From Corynebacterium heidelbergense (GTDB lineage: Bacteria; Actinomycetota; Actinomycetes; Mycobacteriales; Mycobacteriaceae): a stretch of DNA of 64,000 nt. Position numbers and translations under genes: made by a program. The notes beneath the pieces are model-generated. The model was not told the origin of the DNA. It ran no database searches and was given only the letters and a program-made list of their open reading frames with translations. Numbering within the stretch: the stretch's first letter is position 1; every line of letters begins with the position of its first letter. Of this stretch, positions 56,272-63,863 are shown one piece after another. The DNA lies in contig NZ_CP063191.1 in NCBI RefSeq assembly GCF_028609845.1, forward strand, positions 310,001-374,000, read 5' to 3'.

Positions 56272-58857
56272 GTGACCGATGTAACCACGCACCCTCCAGA
56301 AAACGCAGCCACCCCGGATTCCGCCCTCGACCTCCTCATTGTGGGCGCCGGAATGTCCGGCGTCGACCTGGCCTACCACGTCACCCAGAACTTCCCAACG
56401 TGGTCCTGGGAGATTCACGATAATCACGCCGAAGTCGGTGGCACGTGGCACACCGTCCGCTACCCGGGCATTCGCTCCGACTCGGACATGGCCACCTTCA
56501 ATTTCCCGTTTCAGCCCTGGCCGCACCGCGGAACCCTTGGGCAGGGCCCGGATATAAAGCGCTACATTACTGAGGCCGCGCAGGTCGCCGGGGTCCCGGG
56601 CCATCTGCACCTGAGGTCTTGGATCAAAAACGTGGACTGGTGTAGCGAGCACGCCGTCTACCGCGTTACCGCCCTGCGTACCACGGGGGCCATCGGTGGC
56701 GGCGAGGATGCGGTGGACGATTCGCCAAACGCCGCAGACCCCGCCGCACCGGGGGAGGGCCCGCAGCGCGTCTTCTACGCCCGCCGGGTCCATTTCGCCG
56801 TGGGTTACTTCGCCCACGGCCGTGGCCACCGGCCCTCCTTCCCAGGGGAAGAGGCCTTCCGAGGCTCCATCGTGCACCCTCAGCAGTGGCCAGAGCAGAT
56901 GGATTACGCCGGACGCCGCATCGCGGTCATTGGCTCGGGTGCCACGGCCATCTCCCTCATCCCAGCGCTCGTGGATCTTGGCGCTCAGGTCACGATGGTG
57001 CAGCGCACTCCCAGCTACGTCGCCCCGCTGCCGGAGGTGGATGTGATCTCGGCGGTGTGGAAAACCCTGCTGCCGCATCGCTGGGCCCTCCCGGTGGCTC
57101 GGTTGAACCACGCTGCCCGCGATGAGTTGCAGTACCTCATCGCGCAGCACCTGCCCTCCCTGTTCGCGCTGGCCCTGCGGCTCATGCAGCGGCGCTACCT
57201 CAGCGCGGCGGCCATCGACCAGCACTTCACGCCCTCTTACCGCCCCTGGGACCAGCGGGTCTGCAAGGCCCCGGACGGGGACATCTTCCGCGCGATGAAC
57301 AAGGGAGCCCAGGTTGTCACGGGTTCTATCGACTGTTTCACCCCAACGGGCATTCGCATGACGGATGGCCAAGAGGTACCGGCGGATGTGATCGTCACGG
57401 CCACGGGCATGGATCTGCAGGCCTTTGGCACGGGGACGGTTAGTGTGGATGGCCAGATCATGGACCCTGCGGAACTGGTGACATACCGGGGTGCTCTGGT
57501 GGCTGGGTGCCCAAACTTCAGCTTCACCTTGGGGTACCTCAATGCCTCTTGGACGCTGCGGGCGGATCTGGTGTCCCGGTACCTCGTGCGGCTGTGGAAG
57601 TTAGGGGAGGACGTGTATGTCCCGGTTCTTCCGCCTGGGCGTTCGGATCGCAGGATTTGGGAGTTCGAGTCGGGCTATATCCAGCGGGGGATCGCGCAGT
57701 TCCCCACGCAGGGGGATGCCGCCCCGTGGCGCTACGAGCAAAACTACTTGGCTGAATTGAAGGAAATGAGATTTGGGGATGTGCGGAGGGATATGGCTTT
57801 CGGGCGGGAAGTCACAAAACACGTCGGTATAGACGACTATCGAAAGGTAAAACAGATGGAAATTCAATCGTTCGGAGCAAAAACTCCGCAGCCGCATACT
57901 GATTTAACTGGGCTGCCTGTACCGAAGTTCGTTGGTGGGGGTATGTACCCGATGAGGGTCCGGGTGCGCCCCCCTTCAGGTTCGGACGTTCCGCGTCGAG
58001 TTGTGGTGATGGTTCACGGTCTGAGCCGGTCCCTGGAGGACTGGGATGACCAGGTTGCACTCTGGGACGATCGTGATCAGCTCATTGCCGTTGACTTGCC
58101 GGGCTTTGGCCGGACTCCAGGCCTCTTGCAGCCCTCCGTCGCGGGATTCGCTCGGCGAATTTGGGGTGCGGTCGATGAGGTGGCTGAAATGCAGCAGAAC
58201 CAAGGAGTGTCTGGCGGCATTCATATCGTCGGCAACTCCTTGGGTGGATCGATAGCGATGGAGATGGCCATCGGTCGACCCGCATCGGTGGCCAGCATCA
58301 CCATGGTGGATCCCGCGGGGTTCGGGAGCAGCATGTCTGTACTCCTGAAACTGATTGCGCTGCCTGGAATTGGGAAGGTGAACGCGTGGGCAACGCGCCT
58401 ACGCCCAATCTATCAACCGGTAGAGCATGTGATTCTGCGTCGCCGGGGCGCGGTTACGCGACATCGCATCGCCGTAGCGGGCCAAGTTACCAAGAACCCG
58501 GATCGAACGGATACTTATTACCGACTGGTCCGGCTCCTTTGTTCTCCTAGAGGGTGGCGAAGCCAATGGCAGAGACAGTTGTCGGAACGCTTTCGGGCTG
58601 TAAACCTGCAGCACGAGGTTCCTGTCTCCGTTGTTTGGGGACGGGGAGACAAGATCGTTCCATTCAGCCACTTCCGTCGAAGCCTGGAGGAGCTAGCTCC
58701 CAAAGCGGCTATGGTGTTCGATAATTGTGGGCACATGCCGCAGTTGGAGTACCCCCAGGAATTCTGTGATGCGGTGGACCGATTCCAGCAGGAGGCGGAA
58801 GCGTTTCGGTGTAATGGCGTGACTGCGTCCACTCGTGGGGCTCAACCGATGTTCTGA
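56272..58857 (+). CDS. Bifunctional Baeyer-Villiger-type flavin monooxygenase / alpha-beta hydrolase, copy 1
   Basis: 861 residues in two domains. Residues 1-520 are a class B flavin monooxygenase: FAD motif GAGMSG (25-30), the Baeyer-Villiger fingerprint F196-x-G198-x3-H202-x3-W206-P and the NADPH motif GSGATA. Residues 555-845 are an alpha/beta-hydrolase with nucleophile S656 in GNSLGG, D793 in WGRGDK and H821 in CGHMPQLE. The first domain would insert oxygen next to a carbonyl to give an ester, and the second could hydrolyse that ester. The substrate is unknown. The GTG start lies eight bases after a TAAACT box. The hydrolase half is AT-richer than the monooxygenase half. A paralogue follows 16 bp later. 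Confidence 0.82.
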   Translation: MTDVTTHPPENAATPDSALDLLIVGAGMSGVDLAYHVTQNFPTWSWEIHDNHAEVGGTWHTVRYPGIRSDSDMATFNFPFQPWPHRGTLGQGPDIKRYITEAAQVAGVPGHLHLRSWIKNVDWCSEHAVYRVTALRTTGAIGGGEDAVDDSPNAADPAAPGEGPQRVFYARRVHFAVGYFAHGRGHRPSFPGEEAFRGSIVHPQQWPEQMDYAGRRIAVIGSGATAISLIPALVDLGAQVTMVQRTPSYVAPLPEVDVISAVWKTLLPHRWALPVARLNHAARDELQYLIAQHLPSLFALALRLMQRRYLSAAAIDQHFTPSYRPWDQRVCKAPDGDIFRAMNKGAQVVTGSIDCFTPTGIRMTDGQEVPADVIVTATGMDLQAFGTGTVSVDGQIMDPAELVTYRGALVAGCPNFSFTLGYLNASWTLRADLVSRYLVRLWKLGEDVYVPVLPPGRSDRRIWEFESGYIQRGIAQFPTQGDAAPWRYEQNYLAELKEMRFGDVRRDMAFGREVTKHVGIDDYRKVKQMEIQSFGAKTPQPHTDLTGLPVPKFVGGGMYPMRVRVRPPSGSDVPRRVVVMVHGLSRSLEDWDDQVALWDDRDQLIAVDLPGFGRTPGLLQPSVAGFARRIWGAVDEVAEMQQNQGVSGGIHIVGNSLGGSIAMEMAIGRPASVASITMVDPAGFGSSMSVLLKLIALPGIGKVNAWATRLRPIYQPVEHVILRRRGAVTRHRIAVAGQVTKNPDRTDTYYRLVRLLCSPRGWRSQWQRQLSERFRAVNLQHEVPVSVVWGRGDKIVPFSHFRRSLEELAPKAAMVFDNCGHMPQLEYPQEFCDAVDRFQQEAEAFRCNGVTASTRGAQPMF

Positions 58858-58873
58858 GAGGACCCAGAATTCT

Positions 58874-61564
58874 ATGGAATCACCTACAGGACCCGTGGGC
58901 TCTCGACACCTCCGGACGCTAGATCTGCTGATCGTGGGCGCTGGGTTGAGTGGCGTCGATATGGCTTACCACGTCTCCAGCGCCTTCCCGGACTGGCGGT
59001 GGGAGGTCCACGACACCCACGCGGAGATGGGCGGCACGTGGCACACATTCCGCTACCCGGGCATTCGTTCGGACTCGGACATGGCCTCCTTCGGGTTCCC
59101 CTTCCGGCCGTGGACGGGGTCCAGCACTCTGGGGAGGGGTGCGGAGATCATGTCCTATCTGCGTGAGGTTGCTGAGGACGCCACCATGACCCAGCGCCTG
59201 CACACGTGCAGCTTCATCCGCAACGTGGATTGGCGGTCAGAGCGCGGGATGTGGCTGGTCACGGCGGTGCGAACGAACGGCGAGCCGGGGGACGTGCCGG
59301 AGTCCACGCGCCCGGGGGCAGGCAGCGCCGACCCCACAGCCCGAGCCGTGGGGCAGACGGAGCGATTCTGGGCCAAGCGCGTTCACTTCGCGTCTGGCTA
59401 CTACTCCCACGGTCGTGGGCACCGTCCGCAGTTCCCCGGGGAGGGGGACTTCACCGGCCAGATCATCCACCCCCAGGCCTGGCCGGACGGCCTGGACGTC
59501 CGCGGCAAGCGGGTAGTGCTCATCGGCTCCGGGGCCACGGCGGTCACGATGCTGCCGGCGCTGGTGGACTTCGGCGCGGACGTCACAATGTTGCAGCGCA
59601 CGCCTAGTTACATCGCCCCGCTGCCGGAGAAGGACGTGATCTCCGCGTTCTGGAAGCGCCTGCTACCCGCCCGCTGGGCGGGGCGGGCAGCCCGGTTGAA
59701 CCACGCCACCCGCGACGAGTTCGAGTACCTGCTGGCGCAGCACGCGCCTGAAGTTTTCGCTGGTGAGCTGCGGCGAATGCAGCGCAAGTTCATCTCGCCG
59801 GAGGAGATCGAGCGCAACTTCACCCCGCCCTACAAGCCCTGGGACCAGCGGGTGTGCAAGGCCCCGGATGGGGACTTCTTCCGGGCCCTCGCCGGGTCGC
59901 GTGCGCGGGTAGTGACCGACCGGATCGAGCGGTTTACGCGGCGCGGGGTGGAGGTGGCGTCCGGAAGAGAAATCGACGCGGACATTATCGTCACCGCGAC
60001 GGGACTGGAGCTGCAGGCCTTCGGGGGCGGAACCGTTTCCCTCAACGGCGTGGAGCAGGACCCGGCCGAGCATGTGGTGTACCGCGGCATGATGGTCGCG
60101 GGACTGCCCAATTTCAGCTTCACGGTGGGGTACATCAACGCGTCCTGGACGCTGCGGGCGGACCTCGTCAGCCGGTACATGGTCAAGCTGTGGAAGGCGG
60201 GGCATAGCGCCTACACCCCCGTTTTGCCGCCCGGGCGATTTGATCGGCACCTGCTGGAATTCGACGCGGGGTACATCCGGCGCGGCGTGCACCGGTTCCC
60301 GCGGCAGGGCGATAGCGCGCCGTGGGTCTACGAGCAGAACTACCTGGCGGAGTTGAAGGACCTGGGCTTCGGCGACCAGGAGCGGGATATGGCCTTTGAT
60401 GACGAGGCCCTGGCCCAGGTGGGCCGGGCCAGGCCGGCCCCGTGCGTGGAGACTGTCGACGTGGGCGGGCCCTATGTGGAGCCGGACATGCGCTCCTTGC
60501 CGCCGTGCGATTACGTGCGGGTGAACGACCGGGTTTGCAGTACCGCGGGGCGGCCGGTGCGGCGCGGTGATGGGCAGGGATGCGGCGGCGACTACGCCTG
60601 CGGGGGGCCGCGCGTGCGGGTGCGGGTGCGGGAGGGGGCGCCGGGATGTACCAATACGGTGGTGCTGATCCATGGGGTCGGTCGCAGTCTCGACGACTTT
60701 GACGACACCTTCGCCGTCTGGCAGGGCAAAGAGCAACTGGTGGCCGTGGATCTTCCTGGATTTGGATTCAGCGACCCCTTGACGGAGCTGTCCATGGAGA
60801 CTGTCTCCCGGGCAGCGTGGGAGGCTGTAGACGCCGTGACCACCGGGGAGGAGACCTATCATCTTGTGGGAAACTCCCTGGGTGGGGCGGTGGTCATGGA
60901 GATGGCGGTGCAGCGGCCGGCGGCCGTGGGAAGCGTAACGCTGGTGGACTCGGCGGCCTTCGGCACAACGGCGACGTGGCTACTGCGCCTGGTGGCAATC
61001 CCGCTGCTGGGACAGACCAACGCGTGGGCGATGCGGATCCGTCCGATCTACGGGCTGGTGGAGCGGGTGGGGCTCCGCCGACCAGGGGCGGTGACGAAGC
61101 GGCGCGTGGAGGTGACGCGGCGGGTGGTGCGCCATGCCGCGCGGCCGAAGGCGTTCTACGGGTTGGTGCGGCAGTTGGGGTCCCCGTTGTCTATCCGCAG
61201 CGACTGGCAGGACGACCTGATCGAGCGGTTCCGGGCTGTGGTTAGGCCCAGTGAGGGGGTTGCATCGGACGATGCTGGGGCGCGCAGCGATGGGTTGGAC
61301 GGCGACGGGGTGCGCGGTGATGGACTGGACGCCGGGGCGAAGATCGAGGGCGACAGCGCTGCTGCTACCCCCCGCCGGGGCATACCCGTGTGGGTGGTGT
61401 GGGGCGAGGACGACAAGGTCTTGCCCTATTCTCAGTTCCGCACAGCGCTAGAAAATGTGCAGCCGGACGTGGCTACGGTGTTTAACCACTGCGGCCATAT
61501 GCCGCAGCTGGAGTACCCGAAGGAGTTTGCCGAACGTTTGGAACGGTTCATCCGGCGGGGGTAG
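58874..61564 (+). CDS. Bifunctional Baeyer-Villiger-type flavin monooxygenase / alpha-beta hydrolase, copy 2
   Basis: 896 residues with the same order as copy 1. GAGLSG lies near the N-terminus, F193-x-G195-x3-H199-x3-W203-P is the Baeyer-Villiger fingerprint, and GSGATA the NADPH site. The hydrolase triad is S668 (GNSLGG), D847 (WGEDDK) and H875 (CGHMPQLE). It differs by a longer inter-domain linker with several cysteines (residues 535-590) and by a repetitive Gly/Asp insertion (SDGLDGDGVRGDGLDAG) before the catalytic Asp. GAGAGGA lies 11 bases before ATG 58874; a GTG at 58835 would overlap copy 1. It is GC-rich throughout. The two genes are probably co-transcribed. Confidence 0.82.
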   Translation: MESPTGPVGSRHLRTLDLLIVGAGLSGVDMAYHVSSAFPDWRWEVHDTHAEMGGTWHTFRYPGIRSDSDMASFGFPFRPWTGSSTLGRGAEIMSYLREVAEDATMTQRLHTCSFIRNVDWRSERGMWLVTAVRTNGEPGDVPESTRPGAGSADPTARAVGQTERFWAKRVHFASGYYSHGRGHRPQFPGEGDFTGQIIHPQAWPDGLDVRGKRVVLIGSGATAVTMLPALVDFGADVTMLQRTPSYIAPLPEKDVISAFWKRLLPARWAGRAARLNHATRDEFEYLLAQHAPEVFAGELRRMQRKFISPEEIERNFTPPYKPWDQRVCKAPDGDFFRALAGSRARVVTDRIERFTRRGVEVASGREIDADIIVTATGLELQAFGGGTVSLNGVEQDPAEHVVYRGMMVAGLPNFSFTVGYINASWTLRADLVSRYMVKLWKAGHSAYTPVLPPGRFDRHLLEFDAGYIRRGVHRFPRQGDSAPWVYEQNYLAELKDLGFGDQERDMAFDDEALAQVGRARPAPCVETVDVGGPYVEPDMRSLPPCDYVRVNDRVCSTAGRPVRRGDGQGCGGDYACGGPRVRVRVREGAPGCTNTVVLIHGVGRSLDDFDDTFAVWQGKEQLVAVDLPGFGFSDPLTELSMETVSRAAWEAVDAVTTGEETYHLVGNSLGGAVVMEMAVQRPAAVGSVTLVDSAAFGTTATWLLRLVAIPLLGQTNAWAMRIRPIYGLVERVGLRRPGAVTKRRVEVTRRVVRHAARPKAFYGLVRQLGSPLSIRSDWQDDLIERFRAVVRPSEGVASDDAGARSDGLDGDGVRGDGLDAGAKIEGDSAAATPRRGIPVWVVWGEDDKVLPYSQFRTALENVQPDVATVFNHCGHMPQLEYPKEFAERLERFIRRG

Positions 61565-61616
61565 GTATCGCGTGTTTCACAAGCTCTGAAGCCAAGCTTT
61601 AGGTACCGTTTCACAT

Positions 61617-61683
61617 GAGCGCAGCCGGTAAGCGCGAGAGTGGATGTGGTGTCTCCCCAATGGTGAGTGAACCGGCTGCGCTC
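61617..61683 (+). repeat. Perfect 13-bp inverted repeat with 41-base spacer
   Basis: GAGCGCAGCCGGT (61617-61629) and ACCGGCTGCGCTC (61671-61683) are exact reverse complements. The stem is GC-rich, and CCTTATGTCTG follows. It lies 53 bases after the end of monooxygenase copy 2, so it may be an unusual terminator, an mRNA-stabilising structure or the trace of a mobile element. The loop itself shows no strong inner stem. Confidence 0.6.
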
Positions 61684-61740
61684 CCTTATGTCTGCCTCGG
61701 CCCCCGGAGCTCATCGGCGTCGTCCAGAGACCCCTTGCTA

Positions 61741-61757
61741 ATCACAATCATTATCAA
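61741..61757. promoter_or_regulatory. Fur/Zur-like AT-rich box
   Basis: The segment contains AATCATTATC (61746-61755), identical to one half of the classic Fur box, in the wider context ATCACAATCATTATCAA. It stands about 66 bases upstream of the flavoprotein start at 61823. A Fur-family regulator (Zur or Fur) is a possible binder; DtxR sites look different. This is only an informed match. Confidence 0.35.
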
Positions 61758-61822
61758 TAGTGTCTAAGCTAAGCGAGGAGAGACGGTCACAGCAAATAAG
61801 GGCCGGGAAAAGGAGCTTGACG

Positions 61823-62827
61823 ATGTCGCCCGCAGATTCCACGATTGTTCCTGAGTCCGCCGAGGGCCTCGCCAACGTGTTGTACGACTTTGCCATCGTT
61901 GGCGGGGGAGCGGCCGGCCTGAGCGCCGGAATCACTCTTGCCCGGGGGATGCGAAAGGTCGTTGTTTTGGACGCGGGCAACCCGCGCAATCGGGCCAGCC
62001 CGGCAGCGCATGGTCTGCTCGGGCACGATGGAACGTCCCCGGTTGACCTGCTCGCCCGGGGCCGTCGGGACTATGAAACTTATGGGGGTGAGTTTCGCGA
62101 AACGACAGTTCACAGCGCAGAGCGTTCGGATGACGGGAACTTCCAGCTCGAGGTAGTCCCTAGCAGGTCGGCAGTTCCCGAGGTTGTCCGATCTCGCGCC
62201 GTCATTGTTGCCACGGGCCTGCGTGACGAACTCCCCGACATCCCCGGTTTGCAAGAGAATTGGGGCACGCGCGTTCACCACTGCCCCTACTGCCATGGTT
62301 ACGAAAGCCGCGGCTTGGATTGCGTGGTCATTGGCGGCGAGAACCACTTTTTCGCCGTCCATCAGTCCGCGTTGTTGAAAAATTGGTGCCCGCAAGTCAC
62401 GCTCATCCAACATGGCAGCCCCTTGTCAGACGAGGACTCAGCTATGCTCCGGCGCGCTGGTGTTGACGTCGTGCAGCAGCGGGTTGCTCGTGTCGATATT
62501 GCAAAATCCGATCCGGACGGTGGGCCGAACCAACGCGTCGCTGTGCATCTCATCGATGGAACCCGGAAGCTTTTCGGAACGTTGTTTACGCCACCGGTGT
62601 TCGTACCGAACGACGCGCTCCTCCGCCAGCTCGGATGCGAGGTGGAGGACGGCTGGGTTCGCGTCGACCAGATGTGCGCCACGTCCGTGCCTGGCGTGTG
62701 GGCGGCGGGCAACTGCAGCAGTATGGGAGATCAGATTGCTCACGCCATGGCGCGCGGGACCACGGCGGCGATGCAGGCGAACTTTTGGCTTCTTCAGCAG
62801 GATTTGGCGGCGCATGAGGAGAGGTAG
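61823..62827 (+). CDS. Thioredoxin-reductase-like FAD/NAD(P)H oxidoreductase
   Basis: 334 residues. FAIVGGGAAGLSAGI is the FAD site, VHHCPYCHGYESRG carries a redox-active CPYC pair in the position of the thioredoxin reductase disulfide, VVIGGENHFF begins the NAD(P)H site, and GVWAAGNCSS is the C-terminal FAD motif. Ordinary TrxB has CATC and GDV, so this is a divergent paralogue with GNC in place of GDV. AAAAGGAGC lies eight bases before ATG 61823; GTG 61760 would add 21 residues. No thioredoxin gene is adjacent. A Fur/Zur-like box lies upstream. GC content is lower than in the core region. Confidence 0.83.
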   Translation: MSPADSTIVPESAEGLANVLYDFAIVGGGAAGLSAGITLARGMRKVVVLDAGNPRNRASPAAHGLLGHDGTSPVDLLARGRRDYETYGGEFRETTVHSAERSDDGNFQLEVVPSRSAVPEVVRSRAVIVATGLRDELPDIPGLQENWGTRVHHCPYCHGYESRGLDCVVIGGENHFFAVHQSALLKNWCPQVTLIQHGSPLSDEDSAMLRRAGVDVVQQRVARVDIAKSDPDGGPNQRVAVHLIDGTRKLFGTLFTPPVFVPNDALLRQLGCEVEDGWVRVDQMCATSVPGVWAAGNCSSMGDQIAHAMARGTTAAMQANFWLLQQDLAAHEER

Positions 62828-63475
62828 CCGTGTTCGGTCGGGTGCTGATCCTTCTTGATTGAGGACGCCACCTTCCCCGCGTCCCGAGAACCAGAACCGC
62901 CGGGTAGACAGAGGGAACTGGTTGGGGCAGAGACTTCGGGGGAGACAGGGGGGATTTGGGTGTTGGCGGGGGTCGGGGGACTGGCTAGAACAATTCACCC
63001 GATTCAATGTTCCCGGCCACCTGGTCCCTGGTAAGCCGCAGGTTGTATGACACCGCCTTAGCCTGGGTTTCATGCCCGAAGTCGTCCCTTAGGTGCTGGT
63101 GGTTGCCGCATTCTCAGCAACCGCCAAACGGGTAGACGGCTGTGCCCGATTAGCCGGCGAGCACCGTTGCCGACATGGGACCAGAACCGCCCTATATCTA
63201 CGACTCTCAGTACATCAACGGCACGGTGACCTGACCGGCGAAAAACTCGAAACCGTCAGAGCGCTTGAATAAGATGGCGAGGGGAATCACGGTCAGGAGA
63301 AATTTCGCTTCTTTGCTGATCCTAGTGGGTTAGCATCCTCCCGTGAGTGCCGACCGGTAGCGCTATGACCAACGGGAACGGCGCCACGGAGTTCGTCCTC
63401 CGCCGAGCGGGTCTCGATGCAGCGGACGCTTGCGGCGGTGGCACTGTCACCGAGAGCCTTCTATGAGGAGGAAAG
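62828..63475. other. Low-coding region after the flavoprotein gene
   Basis: 648 bases with no complete gene. The first 150 are G-rich. A minus-strand reading frame at 62985-63114 looks like a gene remnant. Short plus-strand frames such as 63094-63273 lack ribosome-binding sites. The composition is mixed, and the area may be the scar of an old insertion or deletion. Confidence 0.5.
62985..63114 (-). pseudogene. Possible C-terminal gene remnant, unidentified
   Basis: On the minus strand an open frame of 42 codons without any start codon ends in TAG at 62985. It reads HLRDDFGHETQAKAV and then LTRDQVAGNIESGELF in normal-looking, codon-biased protein text. It could be the tail of a lost gene, such as a phage or mobile-element protein, but no family was recognised. 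A TGA lies directly upstream in frame. Confidence 0.3.
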
Positions 63476-63691
63476 ATGAAGACCAAATTCAAGGAGTTTA
63501 CAGGCGGAGCAAGTGCAACCGTCTTTGTTCTTGTCGCAATCGTTATCATCGTGCTCGCTGTCGTGACTCACGGGATGCCGCCATGGGTCGGTTACCTAGC
63601 GCCGCTGGCTACCGCAGCAGTGGCCATTCTCTTCCTCTTCTCTACTGGGATGGGCCGTCGCTCGAAGCCCCATCGCGGGCGAGACCGCTAA
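63476..63691 (+). CDS. Small two-helix membrane protein
   Basis: 71 residues. A short basic start (MKTKFKEFTGGAS) is followed by two membrane helices (ATVFVLVAIVIIVLAVVTHG and VGYLAPLATAAVAILFLFST) and a basic tail RRSKPHRGRDR. AGGAGG lies four bases before ATG 63476, a strong ribosome-binding site. No family was recognised. The positive tail suggests both ends are cytoplasmic. Neighbours give no clear hint of function. Confidence 0.65.
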   Translation: MKTKFKEFTGGASATVFVLVAIVIIVLAVVTHGMPPWVGYLAPLATAAVAILFLFSTGMGRRSKPHRGRDR

Positions 63692-63736
63692 GCGCTGGAT
63701 AGAAGTTTCGGCCTGAGCTGGGTTTGTTGTGGCGCT

Positions 63737-63863
63737 GGTAAGAACCCAGTCTGATGTCAGCCGTCATCTGGCTCTTTCAAGGAGGGGGTGGGACGGTAGT
63801 GTCGCTTCACAATGCAGCGACAGGGGAATTAGATAAGCCCCTGCCTCCTATGAGGTTCTTACC
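63737..63863 (+). ncRNA. Strongly folded leader RNA candidate upstream of the last gene
   Basis: Perfect complementary arms GGTAAGAACC (63737-63746) and GGTTCTTACC (63854-63863) enclose a second stem AGGAGG (63780-63785)/CCTCCT (63844-63849). Inside it lie two hairpins, TGTCGC (63800-63805)/GCGACA (63817-63822) and GGGG (63823-63826)/CCCC (63838-63841), giving a multi-branched fold. An AGCC/GGCT hairpin lies at 63759-63773. The 3' arm of the outer stem abuts an ATG at 63864 and includes the GAGG that would be its ribosome-binding site. It may be a cis-acting riboswitch-like leader, but it matches no class recognised here. Confidence 0.45.

Noticed and set aside
61615..61764. Possible 49-residue gene within the 61.6 kb inverted repeat
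   Set aside because: There is no ribosome-binding site, the text is of low complexity, and the frame runs through both the stem and the Fur-like box. It is more likely regulatory DNA.
63094..63273. Short plus-strand frame containing ALYLRLS followed by a charged helix, reminiscent of the start of a serine recombinase
   Set aside because: Only about ten residues resemble the family and the expected D-x-Q region is missing. There is no ribosome-binding site, and codon use is random-like. A remnant cannot be excluded, but it is not supportable.
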